A stretch of DNA of 64,000 bases from Leucobacter sp. 7(1) (GCF_900163635.1 NZ_FUID01000026.1:124001-188000), one strand, 5' to 3'. Counted from the stretch's first letter, positions 33,508 to 42,014 are shown. Notes: generated from the letters alone by a model not told the origin. A program made the numbers and translations.

Positions 33508-34758
33508 TTACTGGCCGACGACCATGATCTCGTGGGGCAGCTGCGAGAGGAGGCTCGTCTTGTCATCTTCAATGATGAACGTGTCGAGCACCCCGATGCC
33601 ACACATGCTCTCGAAGTTCGCGACCATGCCTGACTCGAAGACACGATCGTCGTCCTCGCCGCCCACCACCGTGAATTTCCACTCGCCGACCCAATCGGGT
33701 GGGAAGGCGATCCCCATTTCGTATCCCCCGATCCACACGCTCGAGTTGAGCTCAAAGACCCCAGCGTCCCGGTAGTAGGCGTAGAGCTCGGCGTTGACGT
33801 CGCCGATGCGCACCCCGGGGCGGGCGCGTTCGAGCAGGATGTCGAAGCCTCCTGCGAGGAGTTTGAGCAAATCCACGGCTGCCTGGGGCGGTTCGCGGAA
33901 TGTGTACATCTGCGATCGGTTTGAGTGGTAGCGCTTGAATACTCCGCACGGATCGACATCGAGAAAGTCGCTTTCCGTGATCACGCGACGGCCGGAGATC
34001 TCGTGGTACACGCCCAGGGCGGCGAGTCCGACGAACGCGACCTGGTGCAGTCCGGCGGGTTCACCGCCCGCCGCAGAGAGACCGCGGATGAGCTCACCGT
34101 GTGCATCCAGCTCGGTCATGCCGGGGCGGAGCACGTCGGCCAGGTGGAGGAGGCCGGAGTCGCAGATCGCGGCCGCCTGCTTGACGGCGACGATCTCGTC
34201 CGCGGACTTGATCATGCGGACACGGCGTGCGGTGAGGGTCGCGTCAACGACGCGCGCGCCGGCATCGAGGAGCGCACCCTCCATCATCTTTGACACTGCC
34301 GGGTTGGGGATCGCCGAGAAGAGTTCGATCCCCACGCGGGAGCCCGACACCCAGCCCTCCTGGACGAGTTCCCGCACGATGAATCGGAGCATCCCGTCGC
34401 GCTCGTAGCGGGGGAGGAGCCGTACGTCCTGCGCCACCGAAGTGCGGCGGATCATTTCTGTGTGTTCGATGCCTTCGAAGAGTACATACCCAGCGTCTAC
34501 TCTGACGACCGTGCACGTGAGCGGGCGCCAGTCGCGTGGCCCGTTCGCCTTGTACCAGCGAAGCGTCAGGCCGTGGAGCCAGTTCTGCGCCTCGGGCGAC
34601 GACAGTACGAGTGTGTCCACGCCGTCCTCGGCCATCGCCTGCTGTAGTCGCGTGAGTCGACGTGCGTACTCCTCTGGAGAGAAGGCAATGTGCGGTTCAG
34701 TGCCGGAAATCTGCTCTTGCTGTTCGGCAAGGAAACGGGTAATTGCGGGATCGAGCAT
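33508..34758 (-). CDS. Creatinase/ectoine-hydrolase-like M24 protein
   Basis: A 416-residue pita-bread fold protein of peptidase family M24: a creatinase-type N-terminal domain (about 25-180) and the M24 domain after it. Of the five usual metal ligands, Asp269, Glu383 and Glu397 remain, but the second Asp is Asn280 (YHSNRSQ) and the His is Tyr346 (GGYEMGI). His252 (VYHEISG) aligns with the catalytic-His region of creatinase. GYEMGIAFPPDW recalls the ectoine hydrolase (DoeA/EutD) group. It may open an amidine or cyclic amide rather than cut peptides. The ATG at 34758 has AGAGG five bases upstream. A TetR-type operator precedes it. Confidence 0.82.
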   Translation of the reverse strand: MLDPAITRFLAEQQEQISGTEPHIAFSPEEYARRLTRLQQAMAEDGVDTLVLSSPEAQNWLHGLTLRWYKANGPRDWRPLTCTVVRVDAGYVLFEGIEHTEMIRRTSVAQDVRLLPRYERDGMLRFIVRELVQEGWVSGSRVGIELFSAIPNPAVSKMMEGALLDAGARVVDATLTARRVRMIKSADEIVAVKQAAAICDSGLLHLADVLRPGMTELDAHGELIRGLSAAGGEPAGLHQVAFVGLAALGVYHEISGRRVITESDFLDVDPCGVFKRYHSNRSQMYTFREPPQAAVDLLKLLAGGFDILLERARPGVRIGDVNAELYAYYRDAGVFELNSSVWIGGYEMGIAFPPDWVGEWKFTVVGGEDDDRVFESGMVANFESMCGIGVLDTFIIEDDKTSLLSQLPHEIMVVGQ

Positions 34759-34818
34759 GCTCACCTCTGAGTGTCTCTGGGTCGTTGGAGCAGGTCGACA
34801 AGGCGACGCTGCATTCTC

Positions 34819-34834
34819 ATAATAACATATTATT
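34819..34834. promoter_or_regulatory. TetR-type operator copy 1 (M24 promoter)
   Basis: On the minus strand this reads AATAATATGTTATTAT, part of a 16-base palindrome with 14 matching positions (34820-34835). It differs only at the two central bases from the site at 35760-35775. In a GC-rich genome such an AT-rich palindrome stands out. It lies 61 bases before the M24 start. Confidence 0.75.
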
Positions 34835-34881
34835 ACAAGATCGCAGGTGGGTTCTCGGGGCTGCGGAGCGCCGACTCCGGG

Positions 34882-35646
34882 CTACGTTGCAGTCTGGAAT
34901 GACGTGGTGGAGTGAGGGGTCCGGAGCGCCTCGGCGACGACGTCGGGGGTGAGGGGGCGTGGCGCGGTTGGGTGGGTGGTGTGCGAGAGCGCCGCAACGT
35001 GTCGTGCGGCCACCTCGGGAGGAACGCCGAGCTGTGTGGATACCCAGTCATTGAGCACCTGCAGCATGAACTCCGCACTGATGCCCTCGGGGTCCGCGAG
35101 TGTGCGGATTGAGAGACCATCCATGAGCGCGAGGACGCCAGTTGCGATGCGATGAGGGTCGGCCCCGGAAGGGAGGCGGTCCGTTGTTGACAGGACCTCG
35201 AGGGCTTCCTCGAGCGGGTGAGCCCAGAGTTGATACACCTGCGTTGACACGCCGCGGAGGTGTTCGGAGCGGCCGGCTGCGGCCCAGAGCTCGCTCCAGA
35301 AGCCCCAGCGCTCGGGGAAGCCAATCGTCCCGTGCACGTGGAGGGCGTTCATGGCGTAAATGAGCTCCAGTGGATCTTCGATGCCCTGCAGGCGTCGCTG
35401 CGCCTCCTGGGAGATTGCGCGCATCATTACCGTGAAGGTCTCGTCCACAAGCTTGTCGCGGGTATCGAAATAATGCTGCACGAGGCCGAGACTCACCCCC
35501 GACTCGCGAGCGATATCTTTCAGCTTCGCGGCAACCACGCCGTCACGGGCGATGACTCGAATTGATCCCGTGAGGATCTCAGCGCGGCGCCGAGTGGCGA
35601 GATCTGGCTCTGTCCGGGGGATTGAAAGTTCTGAGGAATTCGCCAC
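34882..35646 (-). CDS. TetR-family transcriptional regulator
   Basis: A 254-residue regulator with the TetR helix-turn-helix at about residues 20-66 (ILTGSIRVIARDGVVAAKLKDIARESGVSLGLVQHYFDTRDKLVDE) and an all-helical ligand domain. It is followed by the M24 gene on the same strand and is divergent from ABC system 3. Matching palindromes in both flanking promoters make it the likely repressor of both. The start is GTG with only a weak ribosome site. The ligand is probably the transported compound or a breakdown product. Confidence 0.9.
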   Translation of the reverse strand: MANSSELSIPRTEPDLATRRRAEILTGSIRVIARDGVVAAKLKDIARESGVSLGLVQHYFDTRDKLVDETFTVMMRAISQEAQRRLQGIEDPLELIYAMNALHVHGTIGFPERWGFWSELWAAAGRSEHLRGVSTQVYQLWAHPLEEALEVLSTTDRLPSGADPHRIATGVLALMDGLSIRTLADPEGISAEFMLQVLNDWVSTQLGVPPEVAARHVAALSHTTHPTAPRPLTPDVVAEALRTPHSTTSFQTAT

Positions 35647-35759
35647 GCGAGGTCCATTCTGTTCGATGTGCGGAAGCCGCCATGCACTCGCCGCTGGTGT
35701 AGATCACTCTATGGGGCGGGGTCTGGGGTGCACAGCGACGGGCGGTCTTGCGAAATTGC

Positions 35760-35775
35760 AATAATGCGTTATTAT
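35760..35775. promoter_or_regulatory. TetR-type operator copy 2 (ABC system 3 promoter)
   Basis: AATAATGCGTTATTAT matches the site at 34819-34834 (read on the minus strand) at 14 of 16 positions, differing only in the two central bases. It overlaps the -10 box TATAAT (35773-35778) of the binding protein gene, so a bound repressor would block RNA polymerase directly. Confidence 0.78.
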
Positions 35776-35778
35776 AAT
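35773..35778 (+). promoter_or_regulatory. -10 box of ABC system 3
   Basis: A perfect TATAAT lies 32 bases before the ATG of the binding protein gene. The -35 region is weak (TTGCGA at 35748-35753, 19-base spacing). Confidence 0.65.
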
Positions 35779-35810
35779 ACTTCACACCCGCTGACGAAGG
35801 AGTCACGAAC

Positions 35811-36869
35811 ATGAGCCATCTCTCCCGCACGCTGCTTCCCGTAGCTGCCCTGGCTGCCCTCTCGCTCGCTGCCTGCTCCGCGGGAGGTTCCCCAGGCGAC
35901 TCGAACGCCGACGGCGGCACGCTTGTCTTCGCGAGTTACGGAAGCGCGTATCAGGACGCACAGAACGAAGCCTTTTTGACCCCCTGGGCCGCCGAAGCAG
36001 GGGTCACCGTGCAGAACGATGGACCGACCTCGTACCCAAAGATCCAGCAGATGGTGGAGTCGGGGAACGCGATTTGGGACGTCGTCGACACTGAGCCGTA
36101 TTTCCCCGTCGCGAATTGCGACACTCTTGTCGAAAAGATCGACTTCGCGAACATCGACACCTCGCAGTACCCCGAGGGCACGTGGTCCGACTGCTCAATC
36201 CCGATCGCCCAGTACTCCACGATGATGATCTATAGCACCGACACCTTTACCGGGTCCGCGGTACCCACGACACCCGCTGACTTCTTCGATCTTGAGAAGT
36301 TCCCCGGGACGCGGATGGTGCCGGGGTGGGCTGGAGCCGGGGCGCTTGAGTTCGCGTTGCTCGCGGATGGAGTTCCCGCAGAGAAGCTCTACCCACTCGA
36401 TACTGAGCGCGCGTACGCGAAGCTCGACACAATCCGTGACTCCCTGACGTTCTGGAATACGAGTTCGGAATCCCAGCAGGCGATGGAGGACGGCTCCGCC
36501 GACCTCTGGCTCGCTTGGTCGGGCCGCGGCTACGAGGCGGAGAACAACGGCGCGAAGATCGCGCCGGTGTGGGAGGACAATCTTCTCTCCTGGGCGAGCC
36601 TGAGCATCGTCAAGGGAAGCCCAAATCTCGAGCAGGCGCAGAGCTTTGTCGAGTACGCCGCGCAGGCGGCGCCGCAAGCGCGCTTCGCGGAGCTCCAGCC
36701 CTACTCGCCCGCGGACCTATCCGCTAAGCCGGAGCTGAATGATCTCCAGGAGAAGTGGAACGTCGCGAAGCCAGAGGTGCAGGATCAGTCGATCGTGACC
36801 AACGTGCAGTGGTGGGCGGACAACTCTGCCGAGGCGGAAACCGAGTGGACCGCTTGGTCGACGAGCTAA
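35811..36869 (+). CDS. Polyamine-type ABC substrate-binding lipoprotein (system 3)
   Basis: A 352-residue lipoprotein with signal peptide and lipobox LAAC (Cys22). The sequence parallels the binding protein at 26191: IWDVVDTEPYF, IDTSQYPEGTWSDCSIP, TPADFFDLEKFPGTR and LAWSGRGYEAENNG. An AAGGAG ribosome site precedes the ATG. It opens ABC system 3, whose promoter carries a TetR-type operator shared with the M24 hydrolase. The ligand is therefore probably the M24 substrate or a related amine compound. Confidence 0.92.
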   Translation: MSHLSRTLLPVAALAALSLAACSAGGSPGDSNADGGTLVFASYGSAYQDAQNEAFLTPWAAEAGVTVQNDGPTSYPKIQQMVESGNAIWDVVDTEPYFPVANCDTLVEKIDFANIDTSQYPEGTWSDCSIPIAQYSTMMIYSTDTFTGSAVPTTPADFFDLEKFPGTRMVPGWAGAGALEFALLADGVPAEKLYPLDTERAYAKLDTIRDSLTFWNTSSESQQAMEDGSADLWLAWSGRGYEAENNGAKIAPVWEDNLLSWASLSIVKGSPNLEQAQSFVEYAAQAAPQARFAELQPYSPADLSAKPELNDLQEKWNVAKPEVQDQSIVTNVQWWADNSAEAETEWTAWSTS

Positions 36870-36948
36870 GCCGTTGATCGACGTACCGGCCGGCAACACC
36901 ACGACCCGGCCGGTACTCTCCTTGCCCGCTCATCTCACCGGAGTTCCC

Positions 36949-37797
36949 ATGCGTCAATCGCGCCTCTTCAGTAGCGTCGCCGTCATCCCGGCGCTCGTCG
37001 TGATCCTCATCTTTTTCCTCCTCCCGATCGCCGTCATCCTCGTGCGTTCGTTCACCGATCCCGAGCCGGGGCTCGGACAGTACGCCGCCGCTCTCGCGGA
37101 TCCCACGACCCTCCGTGTCCTCGGTCGCACTTTTGCCACCGCGCTCATCGCGGTCCTCGCCTGCATCGCGCTCGGCTACCCGTTCGCGTATCTGATGACC
37201 CTTGTAGGCCCCACGGCCCGCGCCCTACTCATGGTGTTGGTGCTCGTCCCGTTCTGGACGTCTTTGATGGCCCGAACTTTTGCTTGGATCTCGCTCTTGC
37301 AGCGTGACGGCCCCGTCTCGGCGATCCTCGCCTTCTTTGGTGCGGAAAACGTCACGTTGCGCGGCACCCTCGCGGGTGTCGTGATCGCGATCGTCCAGAT
37401 CCTGCTGCCGTACATGATCCTCACGCTGTACACAGCGCTTGCCGCGATCGACCGGCGCCAGCTCGCCGCGGCCCAGAGCCTCGGAGCGAATCGGTTCCGT
37501 GCCTTCTGGCAGGTGTATTTGCCGCAGTCGCTCCCTGGGCTTTTCGCCGCGAGTTCCCTCGTGTTTATCTTGGCGCTCGGCTTCTACATCACCCCGCAGC
37601 TCATCGGAAGTCCGAAAGAAGCGATGATCGCGCAGGTGATCGGCCAGCGTGTCGAGAAGATCGTCGATTTCGCAGGCGCTGGTGCGCTCTCCGGAATCCT
37701 CCTCATTGCCACGATCGGGCTCTTCTGTATTGCCATTCTCGCGGTGGGCCCGCTCCGCCGCGGGATCGCCCAAATCGTCCCGGGAGGATCCCGATGA
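36949..37797 (+). CDS. ABC transporter permease, PotB type (system 3)
   Basis: A 282-residue permease: first membrane segment VIPALVVILIFFLLPIAVILVRS, then TDPEPGLGQY, and the EAA-type loop LAAAQSLGANRFRAFWQVYLPQSLPG. The ATG at 36949 is preferred because GGAG lies five bases upstream and homology starts here; a TTG at 36874 would add 25 unusual residues. Its stop overlaps the next permease start (ATGA). Confidence 0.9.
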   Translation: MRQSRLFSSVAVIPALVVILIFFLLPIAVILVRSFTDPEPGLGQYAAALADPTTLRVLGRTFATALIAVLACIALGYPFAYLMTLVGPTARALLMVLVLVPFWTSLMARTFAWISLLQRDGPVSAILAFFGAENVTLRGTLAGVVIAIVQILLPYMILTLYTALAAIDRRQLAAAQSLGANRFRAFWQVYLPQSLPGLFAASSLVFILALGFYITPQLIGSPKEAMIAQVIGQRVEKIVDFAGAGALSGILLIATIGLFCIAILAVGPLRRGIAQIVPGGSR

Positions 37798-38612
37798 ACG
37801 AACGCACTCGGATCCGACTTCCGCTCCGGCTCTGGGCCGGTGTCGCGGCGCTGCTGCTTGTTGCCCCGACCCTCGTGGTGATTCCGCTCTCGCTGACGGA
37901 CAAGCGAAGTTTCGCGTTTCCGATCGAGGGCTGGTCGCTCCAGTGGTACGAGAACTTTTTCACCGACCCGCGGTGGTTGAACTCGCTGGGCACCAGTCTT
38001 GCGTTGGCGTGTGTCGTCGGCGTTGTGGCGACAGTCATGGGAACCCTGGCCGCGCTCGGGCTGCGCGGGCTGCGGGCCAGACTCGCCTCGGCCGCCCAGA
38101 TCACGATGATGCTCCCCATACTGATCCCGGGGATCGTGGCTGCGATCGCGATCTTCGGGATGTATCTTCGGTGGGGGCTGAACGGTTCGCCGCTCGGTAT
38201 TGCGCTCGCGCACATCGCTTTGGCGATCCCCTTTGTATTGATACCGGTGACCACGGCGCTGCGCGGGCTCGACGAGACACAGATCCGAGCGGCCGCCGTT
38301 CTGGGAGCGGGACCCGTCGCGCGCTTCACTCAGGTTCAGCTCCCGGTACTCCTGCCGGGCATCATGACGGGGTTCATCTTCGCGTTCGTGACCAGCCTCG
38401 ACGAGGTCGTTGTGGCGTACTTCCTGCAGTCACCGACTGTGCGCACGCTCCCCGTGCAGATGTATAGCTCAGTCACTGTCGAAACAGACCCCAGCATCGC
38501 GGCGGCTTCGACGTTGCTGCTCGTGCTGTCCACCCTCATCATCTTGATTCCCCGCCTCGTGCAAGTTGTGCACGAGCGCCGTAGCGCACAACGACTTGGA
38601 GACGCGGTATGA
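37794..38612 (+). CDS. ABC transporter permease, PotC type (system 3)
   Basis: A 272-residue permease with the PotC pattern VIPLSLTDKRSFAFPIEGWSLQWYENFF and loop IRAAAVLGAGPVARFTQVQLPVLLPG. Start and stop both overlap neighbours by four bases (ATGA), so the four importer genes are made as one coupled unit. Confidence 0.92.
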   Translation: MNERTRIRLPLRLWAGVAALLLVAPTLVVIPLSLTDKRSFAFPIEGWSLQWYENFFTDPRWLNSLGTSLALACVVGVVATVMGTLAALGLRGLRARLASAAQITMMLPILIPGIVAAIAIFGMYLRWGLNGSPLGIALAHIALAIPFVLIPVTTALRGLDETQIRAAAVLGAGPVARFTQVQLPVLLPGIMTGFIFAFVTSLDEVVVAYFLQSPTVRTLPVQMYSSVTVETDPSIAAASTLLLVLSTLIILIPRLVQVVHERRSAQRLGDAV

Positions 38613-39742
38613 CTCTCACTCCCTCCACTGGATCCGAGCTGCTCCTGCGCGGGCTCGTCAAACGGTACGCTGGCACGGCTGCTGTTGCGAACGTCGACTT
38701 GGACGTTGCGTCTGGCGAATTCCTCACCCTCTTGGGGCCGAGTGGCTCCGGGAAAACAACAACCCTCTCGATGGTGGCCGGGTTCACCGAACCGACAAGC
38801 GGCAGCGTGATCTGCGACGGGTCTGAAATTACGGCAATCCCGCCCCACAAACGCGGGCTCGGCATGGTGTTTCAAAACTACTCACTCTTTCCGCACCTGA
38901 CAGTCCGGGAAAACGTGGAGTTCCCCCTGCGCCAGCGAGGCGTCCCCAAGGGGGAGCGTGCGCGGCGCGCGCTGGAGGCGCTCGATCTTGTCGAACTGGG
39001 CGGACGGGCCAACGCCAAGCCGAGCCAGCTCAGCGGAGGGCAGCAGCAGCGGGTGGCGATCGCGCGGGCGCTCGTGTTTGAGCCCCGCTTGCTCCTCATG
39101 GACGAACCGTTCGGTGCGCTGGATCGCGCGCTGCGCGAACGGCTGCAGTTGGAGCTGCGCTCGCTTCACAAGGAACTCGGGATTACCGTCATTTTCGTGA
39201 CGCACGATCAGGAAGAAGCACTGACGCTCTCCGACCGGATCGCGGTGTTCAACGAGGGTCGTATCGAGCAGGTCGGCACGCCGCAGGACCTCTACGAGCG
39301 GCCGGAAACGCTGTTTGTGGCCCGCTTCATCGGCGAATCGAACGCGTTCCCCGGCGACGTCGTGGGCGGCACCTTCACCACGCCGCAGGGACTGCGCCTT
39401 CCCGCGGCGGACGTGCCCGCCGGGCCGGCGGTCGCGATCGTGCGCCCCGAGCGCTTCCGCTTCGCGTCCGAACGCGACACGACGTCTGAGCGCGAGGTTT
39501 CCGGCGTGGTGCGCGACGTCACGTATCTCGGGGCGCAGCGCCGCGTCGAGATCTCGTCCGCGAGCGGCCCGCTGATCGTCCGTGCGGGCGTTGACGCCGC
39601 CGTCCCGGAACCCGGTGCCGACGTGCGGCTCACCTGGGCTGCCGAGCACTCTCGAATCTTTGCCACCCCACACACCACGATCGAAACGAGAACACCATGG
39701 ACCGAAACCCTCGCCCCGTCCACGTCAAGCTCGCTGAGCTGA
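38609..39742 (+). CDS. Polyamine-type ABC transporter ATPase (system 3)
   Basis: A 377-residue ATPase with Walker A GPSGSGKT at residues 43-50, FQNYSLFPHLTV, LSGGQQQR and LLMDEPFGALDRA, and a C-terminal TOBE domain (AIVRPERFRFAS). Its 3' end overlaps the following cupin gene by 46 bases, an unusually long overlap that suggests recent fusion of reading ends or a start-site shift of the cupin. Confidence 0.92.
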   Translation: MTLTPSTGSELLLRGLVKRYAGTAAVANVDLDVASGEFLTLLGPSGSGKTTTLSMVAGFTEPTSGSVICDGSEITAIPPHKRGLGMVFQNYSLFPHLTVRENVEFPLRQRGVPKGERARRALEALDLVELGGRANAKPSQLSGGQQQRVAIARALVFEPRLLLMDEPFGALDRALRERLQLELRSLHKELGITVIFVTHDQEEALTLSDRIAVFNEGRIEQVGTPQDLYERPETLFVARFIGESNAFPGDVVGGTFTTPQGLRLPAADVPAGPAVAIVRPERFRFASERDTTSEREVSGVVRDVTYLGAQRRVEISSASGPLIVRAGVDAAVPEPGADVRLTWAAEHSRIFATPHTTIETRTPWTETLAPSTSSSLS

Positions 39743-40098
39743 CCCCCGTCGATGCCGCGAACGCCCCGACGCGCGTGCGCATCAACCGGGTGATCACCCG
39801 CGAGGAACACCAGAGCGAGCTGACCCAGGGCGTGTGCTGGATGGAGCCGGGGGAGCAAACGAACCGGTGGTCGAGCCGCGAGGTGTTCGACCCGGCCGAG
39901 GCCGACCACTGGTACGGGTCGGTCGACGAGACCTACTACATCATCCGCGGTCAGCTGCGGCTGACCTGGGACGAGGGCGTGTTCGAGCTGGGGCCCGACG
40001 ACACTGTCTACCTCGCCCCGGGGTGGACCTACCACCTGGAAAACGTCGGGTCGGAACCCGCGTTTTTCGTCTACAACATGACGCCGGCGCAGGAGTGA
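39697..40098 (+). CDS. Single-domain cupin protein
   Basis: A 133-residue small beta-barrel. The cupin core runs from about residue 60: HWYGSVDETYYIIRGQLRLTWDEG (first motif), then ELGPDDTVYLAPGWTYHLENVG (second motif) with His ligands. It has no helix-turn-helix. It is placed between the ABC ATPase and the deacetylase and may bind a metal and act on, or sense, the imported compound. The start ATG lies inside the ATPase gene; a later start would remove conserved N-terminal residues. Confidence 0.82.
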   Translation: MDRNPRPVHVKLAELTPVDAANAPTRVRINRVITREEHQSELTQGVCWMEPGEQTNRWSSREVFDPAEADHWYGSVDETYYIIRGQLRLTWDEGVFELGPDDTVYLAPGWTYHLENVGSEPAFFVYNMTPAQE

Positions 40099-40135
40099 AG
40101 CTGCAAGCCACGGCGTGAGCGCAGAAGGGCACACG

Positions 40136-41233
40136 ATGACACCGCACGAACCGATCGCGTTTCACTTTGATGCGCGAGTACTCGAACACGACACCGGCCT
40201 GGCGTTGCACGAAGCAGCGGAGAGCCCCTGGTTTGTCGCGAACGAGCCGCACACCGAGGGGCGGCTTCGGATCGAACGCATGCACGACATCTTGGAACGG
40301 GGCCCGCTTGCGGATCGTATCCGGTTTGCACCCGGACGTCTTGCCGCAGAGGACGAGCTGGCGCGGGTCCACGATGAGGACTATATCGCCGCGATTCGGC
40401 GGGCTACTGAACGTGGCGGCGGCTGGGTGACAGGCACCACGAGACTCGGATCGACCTCCTACGAGCCGCTGCTCGCCGGGGCCGGCACGGCGCTCGCAGC
40501 AGCGGAAACAGTGATGAGCGGGGCAGCTCCGATGGCGTACGCGTTGACGCGCCCCCCGGGTCACCATGCCCAGCGAGCCCAGGCCGACGGCTACTGCTTC
40601 TTCAACGGGGCGGCACTCGCGGCGGATGCCGCGCGGCGCGCCGGTGCGGAGCGTGTCCTGGTGATCGACTGGGACGTACATCACGGCAACGGGACACAAG
40701 ACATTTTCTATGAGCGCGACGATGTGCTGACGGTCAGCGTGCACATGAACCACGGTGCCTGGGGGGCCAGCCACCCGCAGACCGGGCAACTTGACGAGGT
40801 TGGGGCAGGGGCGGGGATCGGCTACAACCAGAACATCCCGCTGCCTTTGGGGGCCGGGAACGCCGGGTATCTCCGGTCATTTGACGAGGTGATCGCGCCG
40901 CTTGCCGAGCGCTTCGCTCCGGACATGATTGTGTGTGCGAGCGGGCAGGATGCAAGCGCGTACGACCCGAATGGGCGGCACAACGTTTCGATGCCTGGCT
41001 TCTTCGGTATCGGCCAGCGGGTGCGTGCGCTTGCAGATCGCTATAGCGAAGGCCGCGCGGTGCTCGTGCAGGAGGGAGGGTACAACCCTTCATATGCGCC
41101 CTATTGCCTGTTGGCGACGGTTGAAGGGCTTCTCGGTGCGACCCCGACACCGGATCCACTCGCGTACGTTCCTGACCAAACCCTCGGGCTCGACACGCTC
41201 TTTGCGGCAATACGGTCACCGCGAGACGAATAG
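40136..41233 (+). CDS. HDAC-family deacetylase (acetylpolyamine amidohydrolase-like)
   Basis: A 365-residue zinc amidohydrolase of the arginase/deacetylase superfamily. The charge-relay pair His143-His144 is in RPPGHHA; zinc ligands Asp180 and His182 are in IDWDVHHGNG, the third is Asp272 (ASGQDAS); Tyr316 is in QEGGY. Bacterial members remove acetyl groups from acetylpolyamines or related amides. The ATG at 40136 has AGAAGG upstream and is preferred to the GTG at 40115. Its place after a polyamine-type importer supports N-acetyl-amine deacetylation as the first catabolic step. N-acetyl-diaminobutyrate is a possible alternative substrate. Confidence 0.9.
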   Translation: MTPHEPIAFHFDARVLEHDTGLALHEAAESPWFVANEPHTEGRLRIERMHDILERGPLADRIRFAPGRLAAEDELARVHDEDYIAAIRRATERGGGWVTGTTRLGSTSYEPLLAGAGTALAAAETVMSGAAPMAYALTRPPGHHAQRAQADGYCFFNGAALAADAARRAGAERVLVIDWDVHHGNGTQDIFYERDDVLTVSVHMNHGAWGASHPQTGQLDEVGAGAGIGYNQNIPLPLGAGNAGYLRSFDEVIAPLAERFAPDMIVCASGQDASAYDPNGRHNVSMPGFFGIGQRVRALADRYSEGRAVLVQEGGYNPSYAPYCLLATVEGLLGATPTPDPLAYVPDQTLGLDTLFAAIRSPRDE

Positions 41234-41294
41234 ATGGGCGTGCGAGAGAACTGCTTGCGGCGAGCCCGTGTCGAATGTACGGTGGGGGAAACGA

Positions 41295-41315
41295 TACTGA
41301 ACGCTTTGTTCAGTA
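41295..41315. promoter_or_regulatory. Palindrome upstream of the XRE-cupin regulator
   Basis: TACTGAAC and GTTCAGTA are perfect eight-base arms around five bases. The site lies 40 bases before the regulator start, so it is probably the regulator's own operator. No second clear copy was found in the neighbouring promoters. Confidence 0.55.
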
Positions 41316-41355
41316 CAGATGTCGCCCCGGCGACCGCCCCATTCGAGGAGGAATG

Positions 41356-41964
41356 GTGACTGGAGAGGACTTGGTGCCCGAGCGGGAGCTGGGACATCGC
41401 GTCGCTGCGTTCCGGGAGCTACGGGGCATGAGCCTCCGCGCGCTCGCCGCAGCCGCTGGCGTGAGCTCGAGTTTCCTCAGCCAGCTTGAGAACGGCCACA
41501 CCAACGCCAGCGTCGCGTCACTCAGGAAAGTTGCGGCCGCACTTGGCGTCTCTCCCGCGCAACTGCTGGATGACAGCGCAGTGCACACCAGAGGAGTGCT
41601 CCGTGCAGTAGACAGGCCAACGCTCCCGCTTGACGGAGCCGAGAAATACGTTGTGGCTCTGCCGCCGCTCCGAAACCTCGAGGTCTATGCCGGGCGCTTC
41701 GCTCCGGGGGGTTCGACCGGAGCAGAAACGTACGCGCACGGAAACGCGCAGGAGATCCTCGTTGTCACAGCGGGCACGGTGACCCTGGAGCTCGGGACGG
41801 AACGATTTTCGCTTCGCGAGGACGACTCCATCGAGTTTGTGAGCTCGATCCCGCATCGCGTGATCAACGAGTCGGCAGAGCCAGCAGCGGTGCTCTGGAT
41901 CAATAGTCCACCCACCCCCGATGAGGTCCCTCATCGGCCCGAGGAATCTCCCCTCACACCCTGA
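41356..41964 (+). CDS. XRE-cupin transcriptional regulator
   Basis: A 202-residue regulator with an XRE helix-turn-helix at about residues 12-66 (SLRALAAAAGVSSSFLSQLENGHTNASVASLRKVAAALGV) and a C-terminal cupin at about 100-190 (EILVVTAGTVTLELGTERF). This is the PuuR-type design used for polyamine and amino acid catabolism. The GTG at 41356 follows AGGAGG by four bases; an ATG one codon earlier is too close to the ribosome site. It probably controls the deacetylase or the oxidase that flank it. Confidence 0.88.
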   Translation: MTGEDLVPERELGHRVAAFRELRGMSLRALAAAAGVSSSFLSQLENGHTNASVASLRKVAAALGVSPAQLLDDSAVHTRGVLRAVDRPTLPLDGAEKYVVALPPLRNLEVYAGRFAPGGSTGAETYAHGNAQEILVVTAGTVTLELGTERFSLREDDSIEFVSSIPHRVINESAEPAAVLWINSPPTPDEVPHRPEESPLTP

Positions 41965-42014
41965 CCCGCAACGTCGTCGGTCACTACCCAAGAGAAAGAA
42001 AAGGACCCCTTCTG

